From: Chelonoidis abingdonii | Lineage: Eukaryota > Chordata > Testudines > Testudinidae | DNA length: 64,000 bases | Direction: 5' to 3' | NCBI RefSeq assembly: GCF_003597395.2 | Contig: NC_133778.1 | Location: 15,504,802 to 15,568,801, forward strand | In this document: piece by piece, positions 1 through 11,025 of the stretch | Position numbering within the stretch: position 1 is the first letter of the stretch | Layout: each line of letters opens with the position of its first letter | Program-made: the position numbers and the translations under genes | Notes under the pieces: model-generated | Seen by the model: only the letters and a program-made list of their open reading frames with translations | What the model was told of the DNA's origin: nothing | The model's database searches: none

Positions 1-152
1 GAGGTCTTCAAACCACAATTTTGAGGACTTCAATAACTCAGTCATGGGTTAGGGGTTGTTATAAAAGTGGATGGGTAGGGTTCTGTGGCCTACCTTGTGC
101 AGGAGGTCAGACTAGATGATCATATTGGTCCCTTCTGACCTACGAGTCTATG
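1..152 (+). mobile_element. CR1 LINE, 3' end fragment
   Basis: The last ~150 bases of a CR1 retrotransposon in forward orientation. The tail around 100-152 has the usual CR1 3' wording, with 'ggaggtcagactagatgat', then 'cccttctgacctacgagtctatga'. CR1 copies are nearly always 5'-truncated and this one begins outside the window. It abuts the REL-endonuclease LINE remnant directly, so it probably truncated or inserted into that older element. Confidence 0.85.
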
Positions 153-560
153 AGCCGGGCGTAGCGTCGACCGACGCTGCACGGTCTCAGCACCGGCTCG
201 TTGTGGGGGTCCCACGATCAGGGCATGTGTCTGGACCTTGTAGCCCTGGTCTCTCAGGGTCTCAGCCAGCAGGATGTATTTCAACACCTTCTATGCTTGG
301 GCCTTGTGGAAGGCCGGTGACCTGTTTTCAAATGGCACCATTGTCTACCATGGTAGACAATGTCTTCTTCTTTTCTGCATCTGTCTTAACAATGTCAGGT
401 CGTAGTCTGCTGTCTGTCCTGGGGATGACCAAGTCGAGAGTGATCTTCCCCAGGGATGGCGGGGAGATCACCCTTAACTCGGCCATCCGCAGGACAGACA
501 GCAGATTCTACATGCGTCATTGGTCAAACTGGCAAATAAGAGGCATGTACTCCATAATTA
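145..560 (-). pseudogene. LINE ORF remnant with restriction-like endonuclease domain (R2/NeSL type)
   Basis: The reverse strand encodes the C-terminal part of a non-LTR retrotransposon protein, broken by stops and frameshifts. In order it reads RLRPDIVKTDAEKKK (about 430 down to 380), VPFENRSPAFHKAQA then a stop and KVLKYILLAETLRDQGYKV (about 355 to 235), HALIVG, and after a frameshift DPHNEPVLRPCSVGRRYARL (about 205 to 145). The RPD...VPFE...K..KY order and the IVG..G.WDP.NE.VLR..GRRYARL tail match the PD-(D/E)XK restriction-like endonuclease end of R2/NeSL-type LINEs; this is a family-level match from memory. The usual final residues are missing because CR1 sequence follows at ~150. The forward ORF at 116-595 is an antisense shadow. 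Confidence 0.7.
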
Positions 561-599
561 ATGCAACTGACAAAAAGCACTGTGACTGTACATGAACAT

Positions 600-1241
600 C
601 AGAGCAACGGTCTGCTAAATAAAAGAATACAAAAATAAATGCAATATAAAGTCAGTCGTTATCACATGTAATATTTTACATTGTCTCCCTGCTTTATGTT
701 GGAAGAAAATTGCTTGAGTTCAAGAATAACAACATTCACCTGTGACTATCTCCTGCTCTGTTTTGAGTGTTCCAATGGATCCTTAACTATGTAAACACAA
801 AGCTTCTGTTTGAATTGCAAAGAAGGAAATGCTGAAGTATAAAAGTAATAATATTTTCTAATTTTACTCTCTAGGAGACAAGTCTCTCATCTAGACTATA
901 ATTAGTAGTAACAAAACCTTTGTACATGAATACTGAATTTATCGGAAAGAATAGAAGCGAGGACCTCTGCACAAACTCAGATAGCTCCAAGTGAAGGACA
1001 GTGGGGCCATAAACATGTTTGGCTACATACACTTTCAATGAGATTCAAGGGCCAAAGTTTTAAAGATATTTAGGTGCCTAATGGTACTTTCAAAAGCACC
1101 TTAACACCTAAAACTCATTCAGATGCCTAAATACCTTGAAAAATCTGGCCCTAAGTCACTTTTGAAAATGAAACTTAGGTTCAGTCACTCGGGAGTTTTG
1201 AAATGTTTTACCCATAAACTAATACATTCACAAAATGATCA
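600..1241. other. Intergenic, AT-rich; short old-repeat remnant
   Basis: No coding or RNA gene seen. At 1035-1175 there is a 'tatttaggtgcctaa ... gatgcctaaatacctt ... tctggccctaag' stretch with weak internal inverted similarity. The same wording occurs degenerately near 23080-23160, so it is probably an old dispersed repeat. Confidence 0.5.
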
Positions 1242-1249
1242 TCTTTAAT

Positions 1250-1372
1250 TAGGGTGACCAAACAGCAAGTGTGAAAAATCAGGACGGAGGTGTGGGGTAA
1301 TAGGCGCCTATATAAGAAAAAGCCCCAACTATCAGGACTGTCCTTATAAAATCAGGACATCTGGTCACCCTA
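1250..1372 (-). mobile_element. Short palindromic DNA transposon (MITE), TAGGGTGACCA family
   Basis: 123-bp non-autonomous element with perfect 11-bp terminal inverted repeats (tagggtgacca / tggtcaccct a). It is flanked by an 8-bp duplication, tctttaat (1242-1249) and gctttaat (1373-1380), with one mismatch. An 8-bp TSD and this terminus fit the hAT superfamily. A second copy in the opposite orientation lies at 11111-11234. It has no coding capacity. Confidence 0.85.
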
Positions 1373-1380
1373 GCTTTAAT

Positions 1381-2540
1381 GCCACCCTGAAGAATCCACA
1401 AGACACTTTCTTATACTTCAGTTCTGCAAGCTGCTCCACCTGGATCAATTTGTGCAGGGCCCATCTGAAGGGCTCAGTAGTGAAGCAGCTTGCAGAATCA
1501 GGGCTTTGAACTGTAAGATCTTTGAGGCCGGGACTGTTACCAGTGACTGGGGCTAGTCCTGACTGAGATCTCAGAGTGCTTGTGAAATATAAAACTTCTG
1601 TAACAATACAATTTTGAAATTGATGTTCCAAACAGAACTGGACGAAAAATTTAGAACCAACCTGTTTATCTAATTTTACCTCTTTTTCTGTTTGCAAAAT
1701 TGATATTTGTTCAATATTCTTGACAAGTGTGTTTGTGACACTTTTCCCACAAGTGGTTTGGAAATAGTTAACCAGCATAGTGTAAGTATTAACTATCTCT
1801 GGTGAGTCATGTATTTTCTCTGAGCCCTGATTTGATGACCTCTCTAAAGACAGGCTGGATTGTAAATAAGATGAATATTACAGGTTAAATGTTAAATTTG
1901 TTTTAATATACTTGTAAACGGAAAATTTGAGGGCTGATTGCTTGAAAAGAATCCACTTCATCAAGGCTGTGATGCATCACCAGGATGATAACTGCAGCTA
2001 TGTTATCTAGTAACACCCATGCCAAGCATGGATGTATTGATTGTTAGCAGTCACTAAACATTTTGCATAACAATGCGCAGAAAGAAAATGAGCAGTAGTG
2101 GCCAGTAGCATGTACCTTTGTCTAATGAGACATTACTCAGTGTTAGTCTGTTTTGTGCCATGCCATTCATAATAGCCAGAGACACTCTTGTGAAGGGTTT
2201 CATCTTAGTCATAGGTGATGTGAGCTCAATTAAAAAAAAAATCATAATTGTGCAGTGACAAAGGGACTGCTCTAAAGCCTATTGAAGTCCATGAGAGTTT
2301 TTCTGTCGACATTCGTGGTCATGGGATCAGACCCAGGGTGACAATCTGGGATATAAATGTTAGGCATAATAAACATGCTCCTATTTCATGTCTATGCATC
2401 TATTCCATGCCAAAGATAGTGATGCCATTAAGAGAAATGTCATGTGAACTTATATGGTTTTTTATTGCAACATTGCCAGAAAACACTGGAAACATTGTGC
2501 GATATGCCTTGGTTTTGTTCAGACATTAGTCCACAGAAGA
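1381..2540. other. Intergenic, nothing recognised
   Basis: AT-rich sequence with no exon-like, RNA-gene or clear transposon signal. The ORF at 1365-1778 on the minus strand is about 137 codons but overlaps the MITE edge, lacks domain features and looks like chance. Confidence 0.5.
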
Positions 2541-2885
2541 AGATTAGGGGTTTGTGGGGCCTTTGGCTAGACCAAGTGGGGGACCCTTCCCACCCCTGCC
2601 GCCTGCAATCCCCCTTGCCTCCCCTGTGCTCCTGCCAGAAAAATGGGGATTAGAGTATGGGGGCTTGTCCCACCCCGTGCTCCTGCTGGGGAGTGGGGTC
2701 GGGCGCAGGGGCTTGCCCTGCCTGCCTGGCACTCCTGCCAGAGAGAGGAGTCGGAGCATGGGGGCTTCCCCCACTCCTAGTCAGGAGCATCGGGCAGGCA
2801 GAATGGGTTGGGACTTGGGGGTGTCCATTTTTCTGGAGGCCCCCCAATTGGCCTGGACATGGCCCCACTGGCCCGGTGACTAATC
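2540..2885. repeat. GC-rich low-complexity block, probable MITE interior
   Basis: Strongly GC-rich island in AT-rich surroundings, with repeated 'ctcctgcc' and 'ggggcttg(t)ccc' phrases. It generates overlapping open frames on both strands (2544-2986), which is what stop-poor GC-rich sequence does by chance. The composition resembles the GC-rich MITEs at 34.6 and 40.6 kb, but I cannot define its ends. Confidence 0.45.
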
Positions 2886-3107
2886 TGCCACTGTTCGTAC
2901 ACATGTCATGGTGCTCCTGGAAGCTGGATCCTGTCTGCACTGGTATCTGCATAACATGTTGGCTCTGGGCTATTCTGAAAAAATAGAAAACTTAATGGAG
3001 CTATGTGGGGCATAAGCCACCAGCGCCATATGTGTGAATTATGGTCTCAGACCCCTGATTGGATGAATGATCCTGAAATCCAAACACTCAGTGTAATCTG
3101 AGACCAG

Positions 3108-3609
3108 TTCAGTTTAGAAAAGAGATGGCTAAGGGGAGATATGACTGAGGTCTATAAAATCATAACTGGTGTAGAGAAAGTAGATAAGGAAGTGTTGTTT
3201 ACTACATCTCATAGCACAAGAACTCTGTGTTACCACAAGAAATTAATAGGCAGCAGGTTTAAAACAAACAACAAAGGAAGTATTTCTTCACACAACGCAC
3301 AGTCAACCTGTCGAACTCCTTGCCAGAAGATGTTGTGAAGGCCAAGACTATAAAAGGATTCAAAAAAGAACTAGATAAATTCATGGAGGATAGGTTCATC
3401 AATGGCTGTTAGCCAGGATGGGCAAGGATGATGTCCCTAGCCTCTGTTTGCCAGAAACTGGGAACAGGCAACTAAGGATGGCTCATTTGATTACCTGTTC
3501 GTGTTCATTCCCTCTAGGTCACCTGGCATTGGCCACTGTCGCATGACAGGATACTGGGCGAGATGGACCCTTGGTCTGACCCAACAGGGCCATTCTTATG
3601 TTCTTATGA
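3108..3609 (+). mobile_element. CR1 LINE, 3' end (~500 bp)
   Basis: Forward-oriented CR1 tail. It includes the degraded end of ORF2 ('aggggagatatgactgaggtc', 'taataggcagcaggtttaaa', 'gtcaacctgtcgaactcctt') and the 3' end with 'ggcattggccactgtc ... actgggcgagatgga', finishing in 'ttcttatgttcttatgag'. It is 5'-truncated as is typical. The same subfamily occurs at 12630, 56445 and, reversed, 58073. Confidence 0.92.
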
Positions 3610-6070
3610 GAAGCCTATGGCACTTATTTCTTTGATTTTTTTTTTGATTTTTTTTTTACACTTTGAGCAATTTGTGCAGCCAGTTAATCCACTTTTACTT
3701 TTGTAGATGGGTGCCCATAGTTAGAGTCCTGTCAGCCACACTAGAGAAGTCGCACTTTAAAAGTTTCTTCTGCTCTGAAAGAGCTCTCTGCTTTGAGAGA
3801 TTTTAAATGAAAACTACAGCTTAAATTGATATAATCCCTCACAAAGAACTTCTAAAGTGTGCGCAGTGTAAACAACTCAACTCTAAAAGTAAATGGAGGC
3901 TGCAGAGATCACATACGGGGTGTCTGATTTTCAGTCTTAACCAATTTTCGCTAACTCTTGTGATGCAGCTCCACAACATTCTCCTAAGAAAAGTGCCATG
4001 ACCCCACAAAGTCACCATAATTTTGAAAGCTCCATACACTGCAATGAGTCAATGTCCATCATAATGGTGCTGTACTGCAGATGAAAACAAACACATGGTA
4101 ATGAGTAAATATGACCTCTGCAGTGCCCCTGTTCCACGGATCATCTCGGGAAAGTTATTCCATTAATGGCTGAATGGAGCAAAGAATTAGGTTGAAGGTT
4201 GCATAGTATTCTTCTGTTCTCAGTGGAGGAGAACAGCCAGTGGTACAACTTACCTAGGTCTGGGTTAATAAAACATACTATTTCTCCTCATTGCCATGGA
4301 TCCATCTGCTACGTGTTTGTACAGAGGGGCTTCAGTGTGGATGAGGCCTCTATGTCTGCTGGAATAGATCTGTTTAATGGATGATTAAGTAACGGTGGAA
4401 ATGTTCCTTTGGTCTTTAATGGGAGTTAGACTGAGCCTATAGGTTGAAGTTAAATCCAGCAGCGGCCTTGTTCAGGATCTCTTCATGGGAGATAAATCTC
4501 ACGTAAACCATCAAAATTAGACTTAAGTGTGCACAAGTCACACCTGACCCCTATGCCGAGAGCTATCAAAAAAACTGTGTGTGCAACAAGCTATAGCATC
4601 CCTTCCCATGTAGCAAGGCCATCACCACATTTTGTTGATCTGTAGCTTTACTGCCAAAAACTGAGTAAACAGACCTTTTAAAAACAGAAGGAACTCTTCT
4701 TGTTAAGGTTATTCTAGTACCCAGTTCTTTTTCCTATAATCTGTATTAGCACAGATGTACTATGTGGGAATAACTCCTTTTCTCCTCTGCATTGTGTTTG
4801 TCACCGCGCTTCGTGTTGTGTTGGGGTCCATTATATGGCAGGTGTTTTTATAATGACATTTTGAACAGAATAATAATTTAGTTTTAAGGATTTATTTTTC
4901 AGTTGAGCACCGGAATTTGCATAATATGTAACATTTACACAATGCCATCTGACTCCATAGCAGATCTTATTCACCAACCATGTGACTGCTCTTGTATTAC
5001 TTTATAACCTCTAGACTGTGTAGTTAGAAAGGTTACCCGCTGTTGGAAAAGCACTGTAATTACTGCTGTACTGTAATTCTGACTAATTTGTTCCTTTTTT
5101 GAAAACATACCATTACCTGCATATTTGAAGTCATTTTAATTAAAAATATATGTTCTCCTACTTCCCGCAAAATGCCCTTTACATTCAATTTGGTAGTACT
5201 GTATTTCAATAACAGACCTGTATGATACAGTTCTGTTTAATCTCTTTTATTCAAAATGATGGCTGAAAATAGTTATTTTTCCACCTTAACTCAAAGTAAT
5301 TTAAGGAAGTGGCACAAATATTGAAACACAAGAACTAGAAGAGCAATGAGCCAGATCCTCAGCAGGTTTGACAAATTTGCTTAGCACCTGTTCATGACAA
5401 GCAGCAGACAACCAGTGCATTTACAGTTGAAGATGACAGGATCCAAAATTCAAAAATGAGATGGCTGCTGATTGACCGTAAGGTTCTGATTATTAACTCT
5501 GCTCTCCATGTTCGGCATGAGCTATTGGCCACTGCTGTGATACTTTCTTGTGTACAGTATACTGTAAAAGAAAAGAGAATGCAGCAGAATAAATTTCTAG
5601 CAATGCTTATACTTTGGTAGTGGCTTTCCAATGGAAGATCTCAAAGCACTTTCTTACTCATGTGAATAGTTTTGTCTCAAGATTAGGTCCTAACCAGTCT
5701 GATTTTAATTTGAGAGCATTGAGTGTTCTGACACTGTGTAGCTGTAAATAGCCCCTGGGCATTCTTCATTTTCATTCACATGGCATGGGGGCTTTCTCCA
5801 GGCCATATTTCTCACTGCAGTTCAAAACATGGGCCCTAATTCAGGAAAGCATCTGCCTAAATCCGTTTCTACCCAGGACTGCACTCAAGCCTATGTAAAT
5901 ACCTGGCCACATTGATGTTAATGGGAGTTTTGCCATGGATCTCAGCAGAGCCAGTATTTCGCCCTCTGGTAGATATGGCAATTTCCAGCAATATATTGGA
6001 AGGCTTTATTGCATCAAGCTTATGTATTATTGTGGGTTGGGATAGCATACGACTTGTCTAGGGGGGTAGA
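3610..6070. other. Intergenic, nothing recognised
   Basis: AT-rich DNA with no supported gene. It has a T-run at 3635-3658, and near 5830-5990 a degraded member of the 'gggcc(c)taattc ... ttgatgttaatggga' hairpin repeat family listed elsewhere. All open frames are under 80 codons. Confidence 0.5.
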
Positions 6071-7385
6071 TGTGACAGATGGGACTGGGAGTTCAAAAGA
6101 CTATACTGAAAATGTGCCAGAAAAGTATGGACTTTTGGGACAATGCACGTTAAGTGGATTTCCTGGGAAATACTTAGGGGAGAGGTTAATGCAAATTCCC
6201 AACCTCAGGTTATGCAAACCCCTAGTCTTTTGAAGCTATGCCCTCAGGAGTGGGTCATTGTCTGCTGATTACTTGTTGTAGAGCAGTGGTTCTCAAAATT
6301 ATTTTTATTTTTGCGGACCACTTGAAAATTGCTGAGGGTCTTTTCAGACCACTTAATGATCTTTCCAAATGTTGTTTGTACCTCCATCTAACTATTGTAA
6401 AGCGCTTTGGATAAAAGTGCTATTTAAAAATAACCTTAATAATAATTGTTTTTTGGTTCTGCGAATAAAAGCACACAACTCGTATTTTATTATCAATAGT
6501 CTTACCTTTCTAATGTGATGGACGTGCTCTCTCTCCCCCACCATGGCAGCCCCTGAGCTGAGGCTGGGAAGGAGGGCTGTCTCTCTCCCCAGCGGCTGCA
6601 CCCCTAGAGCTGAGGAAATTCGCCTCTTTCTCTGGCTGCCACAGCCCTGCACGTCCCAAATTCCCCCCACACCCTCTTCTCACTTCACTGACCCCTCCCA
6701 CTTACCCCATATTCCCGCCAAGGCCACCACCTCATCTTACATGTGTGTCTTCTCCAGGGTTCAGGCACCTAATTAGTGGAGCCACCCCTGCATGGAGCTT
6801 GTGGACCACTGATGGTCCACAGACCACAGTTTGAGACCTCTGTTATATAGGCTAGAGCCAGGATCAAAGACCCAAGCTGTATGAAGAAACACCCAGCCTC
6901 TGATCTGCCCAGTCTCTGTTCTGGTTCTAAGAGAGATGAACTTGTAAACACTGGAAAGACCCAGTTATGGGTTTTGAAGGGCTAAAATATACCACAGCCC
7001 GCGGCTGGAGTTGAGGTGATTGCTAGTAAACTTTTTAGAACACATGTAGGTTCTTCTATTGTTTTACTATGTTTTCTCTGTAAAGGTCACTTTAAGAATA
7101 AATGTGCTTCCTTAGAAGGAGCAAGGTTTTAACTTGTTGTTGCAGGCGTTATATGGGGCATAGCCCCCAGAGAAAGCAAAGTCCAGGTACGGGTCTCTTA
7201 GGCAGTCTGGCTTGCTGGGGATATCTCAGTGTAAGGCAGGGAGCTGTGCAGCCTTAAAATCTCCAGCCCAGAGGGAGTGAGACCAGGGTCTTCACCCAAG
7301 AGAAGTGATGTCTGGGAGCCAGAAGCCTAAAGTGAGTGCTCTTGGTGGACCACGGTGGTGAAATACAGGGCCTGAAACGATGACA
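6071..7385 (+). mobile_element. LTR-like interspersed repeat with nested hAT insertion
   Basis: About 750 bp of repeat once the nested element (6284-6842) is removed. It aligns by eye with 54190-55200: 'cttttgggacaatg', 'gttaagtgg.tttcctgg', 'ttttgaagctatgccctcagga', 'aataaatgtgctt', 'cagtgtaaggcagggagctgtgcagcctt' and 'cacccaagagaagtgatg' occur in the same order. The TG...CA ends (tgtgaca ... tgaca) and an internal AATAAA polyadenylation-like signal followed by a downstream region suggest a solo LTR of an endogenous retrovirus-like element. No TSD is convincing and no gag/pol is present, so the class is uncertain while the repeat status is firm. Confidence 0.6.
6284..6842 (+). mobile_element. 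Non-autonomous hAT element (cagtggttctcaaa family)
   Basis: 559-bp element running from 'cagtggttctcaaa' to 'cagtttgagacctctg', inverted ends typical of hAT transposons. The flanks ttgtagag (6276-6283) and ttatatag (6843-6850) are a decayed 8-bp TSD with six matches. The body matches the 62929-63617 copy: 'ctttccaaatgttgtttgtac', 'taactattgtaaagcgctttggataaaa' and 'aaaagcacacaactcgtattt'. It interrupts the LTR-like repeat, so it is younger than that insertion. Confidence 0.85.
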
Positions 7386-9396
7386 CCGTTTAGGTGCTTA
7401 CCCTGAAGCATGTGCTTAAGAGAGACCTTCAAAAGGGATAGTTTGGAGAATTATCGCTGCTGTTTCCTGACCATCTTGCTTGGCTTCCAAATGTTCTGCA
7501 AACCCCTTGGAGGGTACCGTGAGGGGCTGGTTAATGGGCTAATAGGCAGTATTACAGCGAGGAAATTAAGATCTAATTATAAAAGGGAAATGTAGCCATT
7601 TCCCACTGTTGACTCAAGTTAGGTTGCTATATTCTGTAACGTTATTAAACGCTGTCTTGTGTAAGACATTGTACTTAGCTGGAAAAGCTACCACAAGGGT
7701 ATGCTAAGAAATGCCCAGGAGCAGTGTGCAAACGTTGTCAATGCGTTAGAAGAAAGCTGATACTAGCATTCGTTGTTACTACGAGGGATATTATGCATGC
7801 GGGAGGAGTCTTTGCAAGTAGTATCATGAGCCATCTAGTACTCAGTGAATACTCAGGCCACATTCTTGTCAATAAAACATATTGCCATAATGGAATGGAA
7901 CATCCATTTATCAATCCCAACACACAAAGGGCGAAATATCCCATTTCCAAATGTACATTCCATGCCCTTCCAGGCACACGTTTAAGAATAAAAATTCAAA
8001 CTTTCTTCTGGTAGAAATGCAGCACCGCTTTATTGACTTCAATGTAGTTGCGCCAAATTCTTTGCTGGTATAAATTGGTACTGTATCCAAATAACACGGC
8101 GAGAAACACAGAACTGGGATATTTGCCGTGTTAAATTGTACTGAAGTGTGTCATTTTTAAGGTAACTGAGCATTAGCTGAATATTAAGCATTCTCTCTCA
8201 GTATATTTCATTATAGTAGGCAAAAGTATACCTGAGCTGCATACAGTAGTTAAATTTACCACTGTATTTATGGTACATCCTCTTCTCACTCTACTGTAAA
8301 CAGCACAATGAACATCTGATTTTCAGTGGTGAAGAGAGAATCTGAGTGGGTGGGAGGAATAGCTTAATGTCAATAACAAAAGCATCCTGGGAAAGACCAT
8401 TTTTCATTTATTTGGATTTACGAAAGAAGGAAGTAGGCCTACTTCCAACTCTAGGGACTTGTAAGACTGATTTAAAAACAATGAGGAAAAAACCCCATCA
8501 GTATTCCCACAAAGTACAGCAAGAGCTGAATAACTGTGCAGCATAAAGAAGATGAAAGGAATTCATGCTTTCTCAATACATACATCAACGGCCTTCTTAA
8601 ACAGGAGGCTGGTAGCGCAACCAACTGTTAGGTTAGTTTTTTGCTTGGTTGGTGTTCTCTTAGGCAACAAAGTTGACATTTCCCCTTTATCTTTATGAGG
8701 AGGCAGTTGTGTTATCCCCCTTGATATCCCAGTTCTTATCTGCTCTTGCATATTTGTTCATCCTTCATCTTTAGGGATAATTCCAGCCGGTAAGATTATA
8801 ATGGTAGTTTACATGTCTTCCTGCACTATCACAGAGAAGAGCATGGCACAGAGAGCTGTTCAGCACTGAAACCAGATAGCAGAAGTTGGTTTGTTCGACT
8901 ATGAAGTATGATGTGTCTAAACACAGTCACATTTCAGATGCCAGTAGCATAATGGAAGATGAGTATCAGCGCTAACCTATGAGGAGAGACCTCTTCTGTT
9001 CATCACCTGAGATTATTCTGACACACACTTCTACTCAAAGAGTCCTAGGGGATGTAAACAATTTATGACTCATGCAGCTAGCAGCTGCAATGTATTTTGT
9101 GAAATCACTTACTGTATTAATAATGCAGAAGCAATTAGTCTTTGGAAATCAAGACTTTATGGATGCTGGGTACACTAGAAATAACTCTTGCAACGTAATT
9201 CCCATGGGTCTAATAGTGCCTTTATGCAAGGTGGGATCAATACTGAAATGTAGGCAGGGTCTGAATGAGTTCTCCCCTGACAGCTAGCTGGGAGTGGGAG
9301 AGACTGCAGGAGCAAACTGTATTTACATGAGCACACCTACTCTGCTTAGATATCCAGCAGATCGAGCGATATTGCTCAAAGTAATCGACTTTGGCT
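7386..9396. other. Intergenic, nothing recognised
   Basis: No exon, RNA gene or dated transposon seen. 'accgctttattgacttcaatg' near 8025 is a fragment of the small hairpin repeat family. Open frames reach 96 codons at most (7724-8014) and lack domain character. Confidence 0.5.
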
Positions 9397-9578
9397 GGTG
9401 TTGGCAGGGCCGGCTCCAGGCACCAGCCGACCAAGCACATGCTTGGGGCGGCACCTTGGGGCAGGGCAGCGCTCAGGATTTTTTTTGTTTTGGTTCGTCG
9501 GGGCAGCATTGGAGGGTTTCTTTTATTTCGGCAGTGCGGCGCTTGGAGGGGGTGGGGGCTTGGGGCGGTGCGGTGCTC

Positions 9579-9826
9579 NNNNNNNNNNNNNNNNNNNNNN
9601 NNNNNNNNNNNNNNNNNNNNNNNNNNNNNNNNNNNNNNNNNNNNNNNNNNNNNNNNNNNNNNNNNNNNNNNNNNNNNNNNNNNNNNNNNNNNNNNNNNNN
9701 NNNNNNNNNNNNNNNNNNNNNNNNNNNNNNNNNNNNNNNNNNNNNNNNNNNNNNNNNNNNNNNNNNNNNNNNNNNNNNNNNNNNNNNNNNNNNNNNNNNN
9801 NNNNNNNNNNNNNNNNNNNNNNNNNN
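9579..9826. other. Assembly gap, 248 N
   Basis: Unresolved bases inside the tandem-repeat part of the MITE. The gap begins after 'gcggtgcggtgctc' and resumes in a 33-bp repeat unit, so collapse or failure to span the array is the likely cause. Confidence 0.99.
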
Positions 9827-9958
9827 GGGTGGCTTGGTGCTCTGAGGGGGTGGGGCTTCGGGTGGCATGGTGCTCTGAGGGGGCAGAGCTTCGGGTGGCT
9901 TGGTGCTCTGAGGGGGTGGGGCTTCGGGTGGCATGGTGCTCAGGGCGGCAGGGCCTGA
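9827..9958 (+). repeat. 33-bp minisatellite (four visible units)
   Basis: Four consecutive units begin gggtggcttgg or gggtggcatgg and continue tgctctgagggggtggggcttc. Units alternate T and A at the eighth base, hinting at a 66-bp higher-order unit; the last unit diverges after 'tgctc'. The array runs into the N gap, so copy number cannot be counted. Confidence 0.9.
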
Positions 9959-10112
9959 TGCAGCGCTCGGAGGGAGGGCGGGGACTTGGGGCAGTGCAGC
10001 GCTTGGGGGGTGGGATTTTGGCAGCGAGCCGCTCACGGGGGGTGGTGGCGGGGCGGCGTTCTTGTTTTTTGCTTGGGGTGGCAAAAAAGTTAGAGCTGGC
10101 CCTGGGTGTTTG

Positions 10113-11025
10113 GTTACAAATCACTTTTCTACTGAAAGCAGGGGTAGTGAAATGCTGTTACCAGTATTGTTGACTTTATTGCATGAATAAAGGGGAGCAG
10201 ATCTGTGCTTAACGTGTCTCAAATGAGGGGGTCACCCTGAGCTGAAAAGACCTCATTAAACCAGGGGGCTTGAATGCCACAGCCCTGTGAAAGTAAGAGG
10301 GGTGGGGACAGGTGAACTAGCCAGGAGCTGTGGACTTTCTAAGGAGCACCAGTCTAGTTTAAAGAAAGAGCTAAATAGGTTTCATTAGGTGCCTCTAAGT
10401 TATGTTAAAGTGATCAAATGCGAGCTGAAATCACTTGAGATGGGGCAGTGTTTCTGGCCAGCCTGCCAAGAGCTGAAAATAACCAAGACTGATGTGCAGA
10501 GGTCACAGCAGAGAGGCAGATGGCAGCAGAAGGTGACTGATGGTCAGCCGGTGAATGAGCGGGTGGTGAGCAGAGCAAGTGGCTGACGAGGTGGCAAGGA
10601 ACAGCAGCTGTTGGGGTGGCCAGCAGCGAGGAACAGCAGCTGGCGGGGCAGCCAGGTGGCGAGGAACTGTCACTGGCTGTCCATTTCCCTGCCATCACCA
10701 CACTAGGGCTCATCGCTGAAACTGTTCCATTGTCACTGATAAAAGCAACTGTGATTAGTACCAGACGCAGGTAACTGGAAAACAGTCCATTTCAGGTATT
10801 ACTGTGGAGAGCATTAAAAAAGAGGAACTTTTCTATATGTTCAAAAGTCCATATCTATTTCTAAAGGGTTTAATTTCTGAGCATTTAAATACCTCATACT
10901 GCAGTCACCATTGAAAGCCAGCATTACCGCAGTGTGATACAGCAGCTGGACTATCTATCCATGTACTTATCAGGCTTCCACCACTGTCATGTCAGTGCCC
11001 CTCAATTTAATGTATTTATCCTTGT
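10113..11025. other. Intergenic with probable old LTR-like fragment
   Basis: No gene. 10195-10690 has purine-rich, repeat-like wording ('gaggaacagcagctg' occurs twice, 'ggtggcgagg', 'ggtggcaagg') resembling the tail of an LTR-type turtle repeat. I see no partner copy in the window, so this is only suspected. Confidence 0.4.

Larger units (their letters stand above)
9405..10104 (+). mobile_element. GC-rich hAT-type MITE containing a minisatellite and an N gap
   Basis: Begins 'cagggccggctccaggc' and ends 'agagctggccctg', near-perfect inverted termini. The 8-bp flanks ggtgttgg (9397-9404) and ggtgtttg (10105-10112) match at seven positions. The interior is G-rich with repeated 'cttggggcgg(t/c)' wording and is partly an array of 33-bp units. 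It spans the gap at 9579-9826, so its true length is unknown. Long open frames across it, on both strands, are products of stop-poor repeats plus Ns. Confidence 0.8.

Noticed and set aside
116..595. 159-codon plus-strand frame.
   Set aside because: Antisense shadow of the REL-endonuclease LINE remnant, starting inside a CR1 tail.
9827..9958. Regular 33-bp repeats that superficially resemble a CRISPR array.
   Set aside because: Units are contiguous with no spacers, the genome is vertebrate, and the array sits in a MITE.
9237..10173. Several 180-295 codon open frames on both strands, proline- or glycine-rich.
   Set aside because: They lie in a GC-rich MITE with a 33-bp minisatellite and pass through 248 Ns. 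All frames being open is a repeat effect, not coding.
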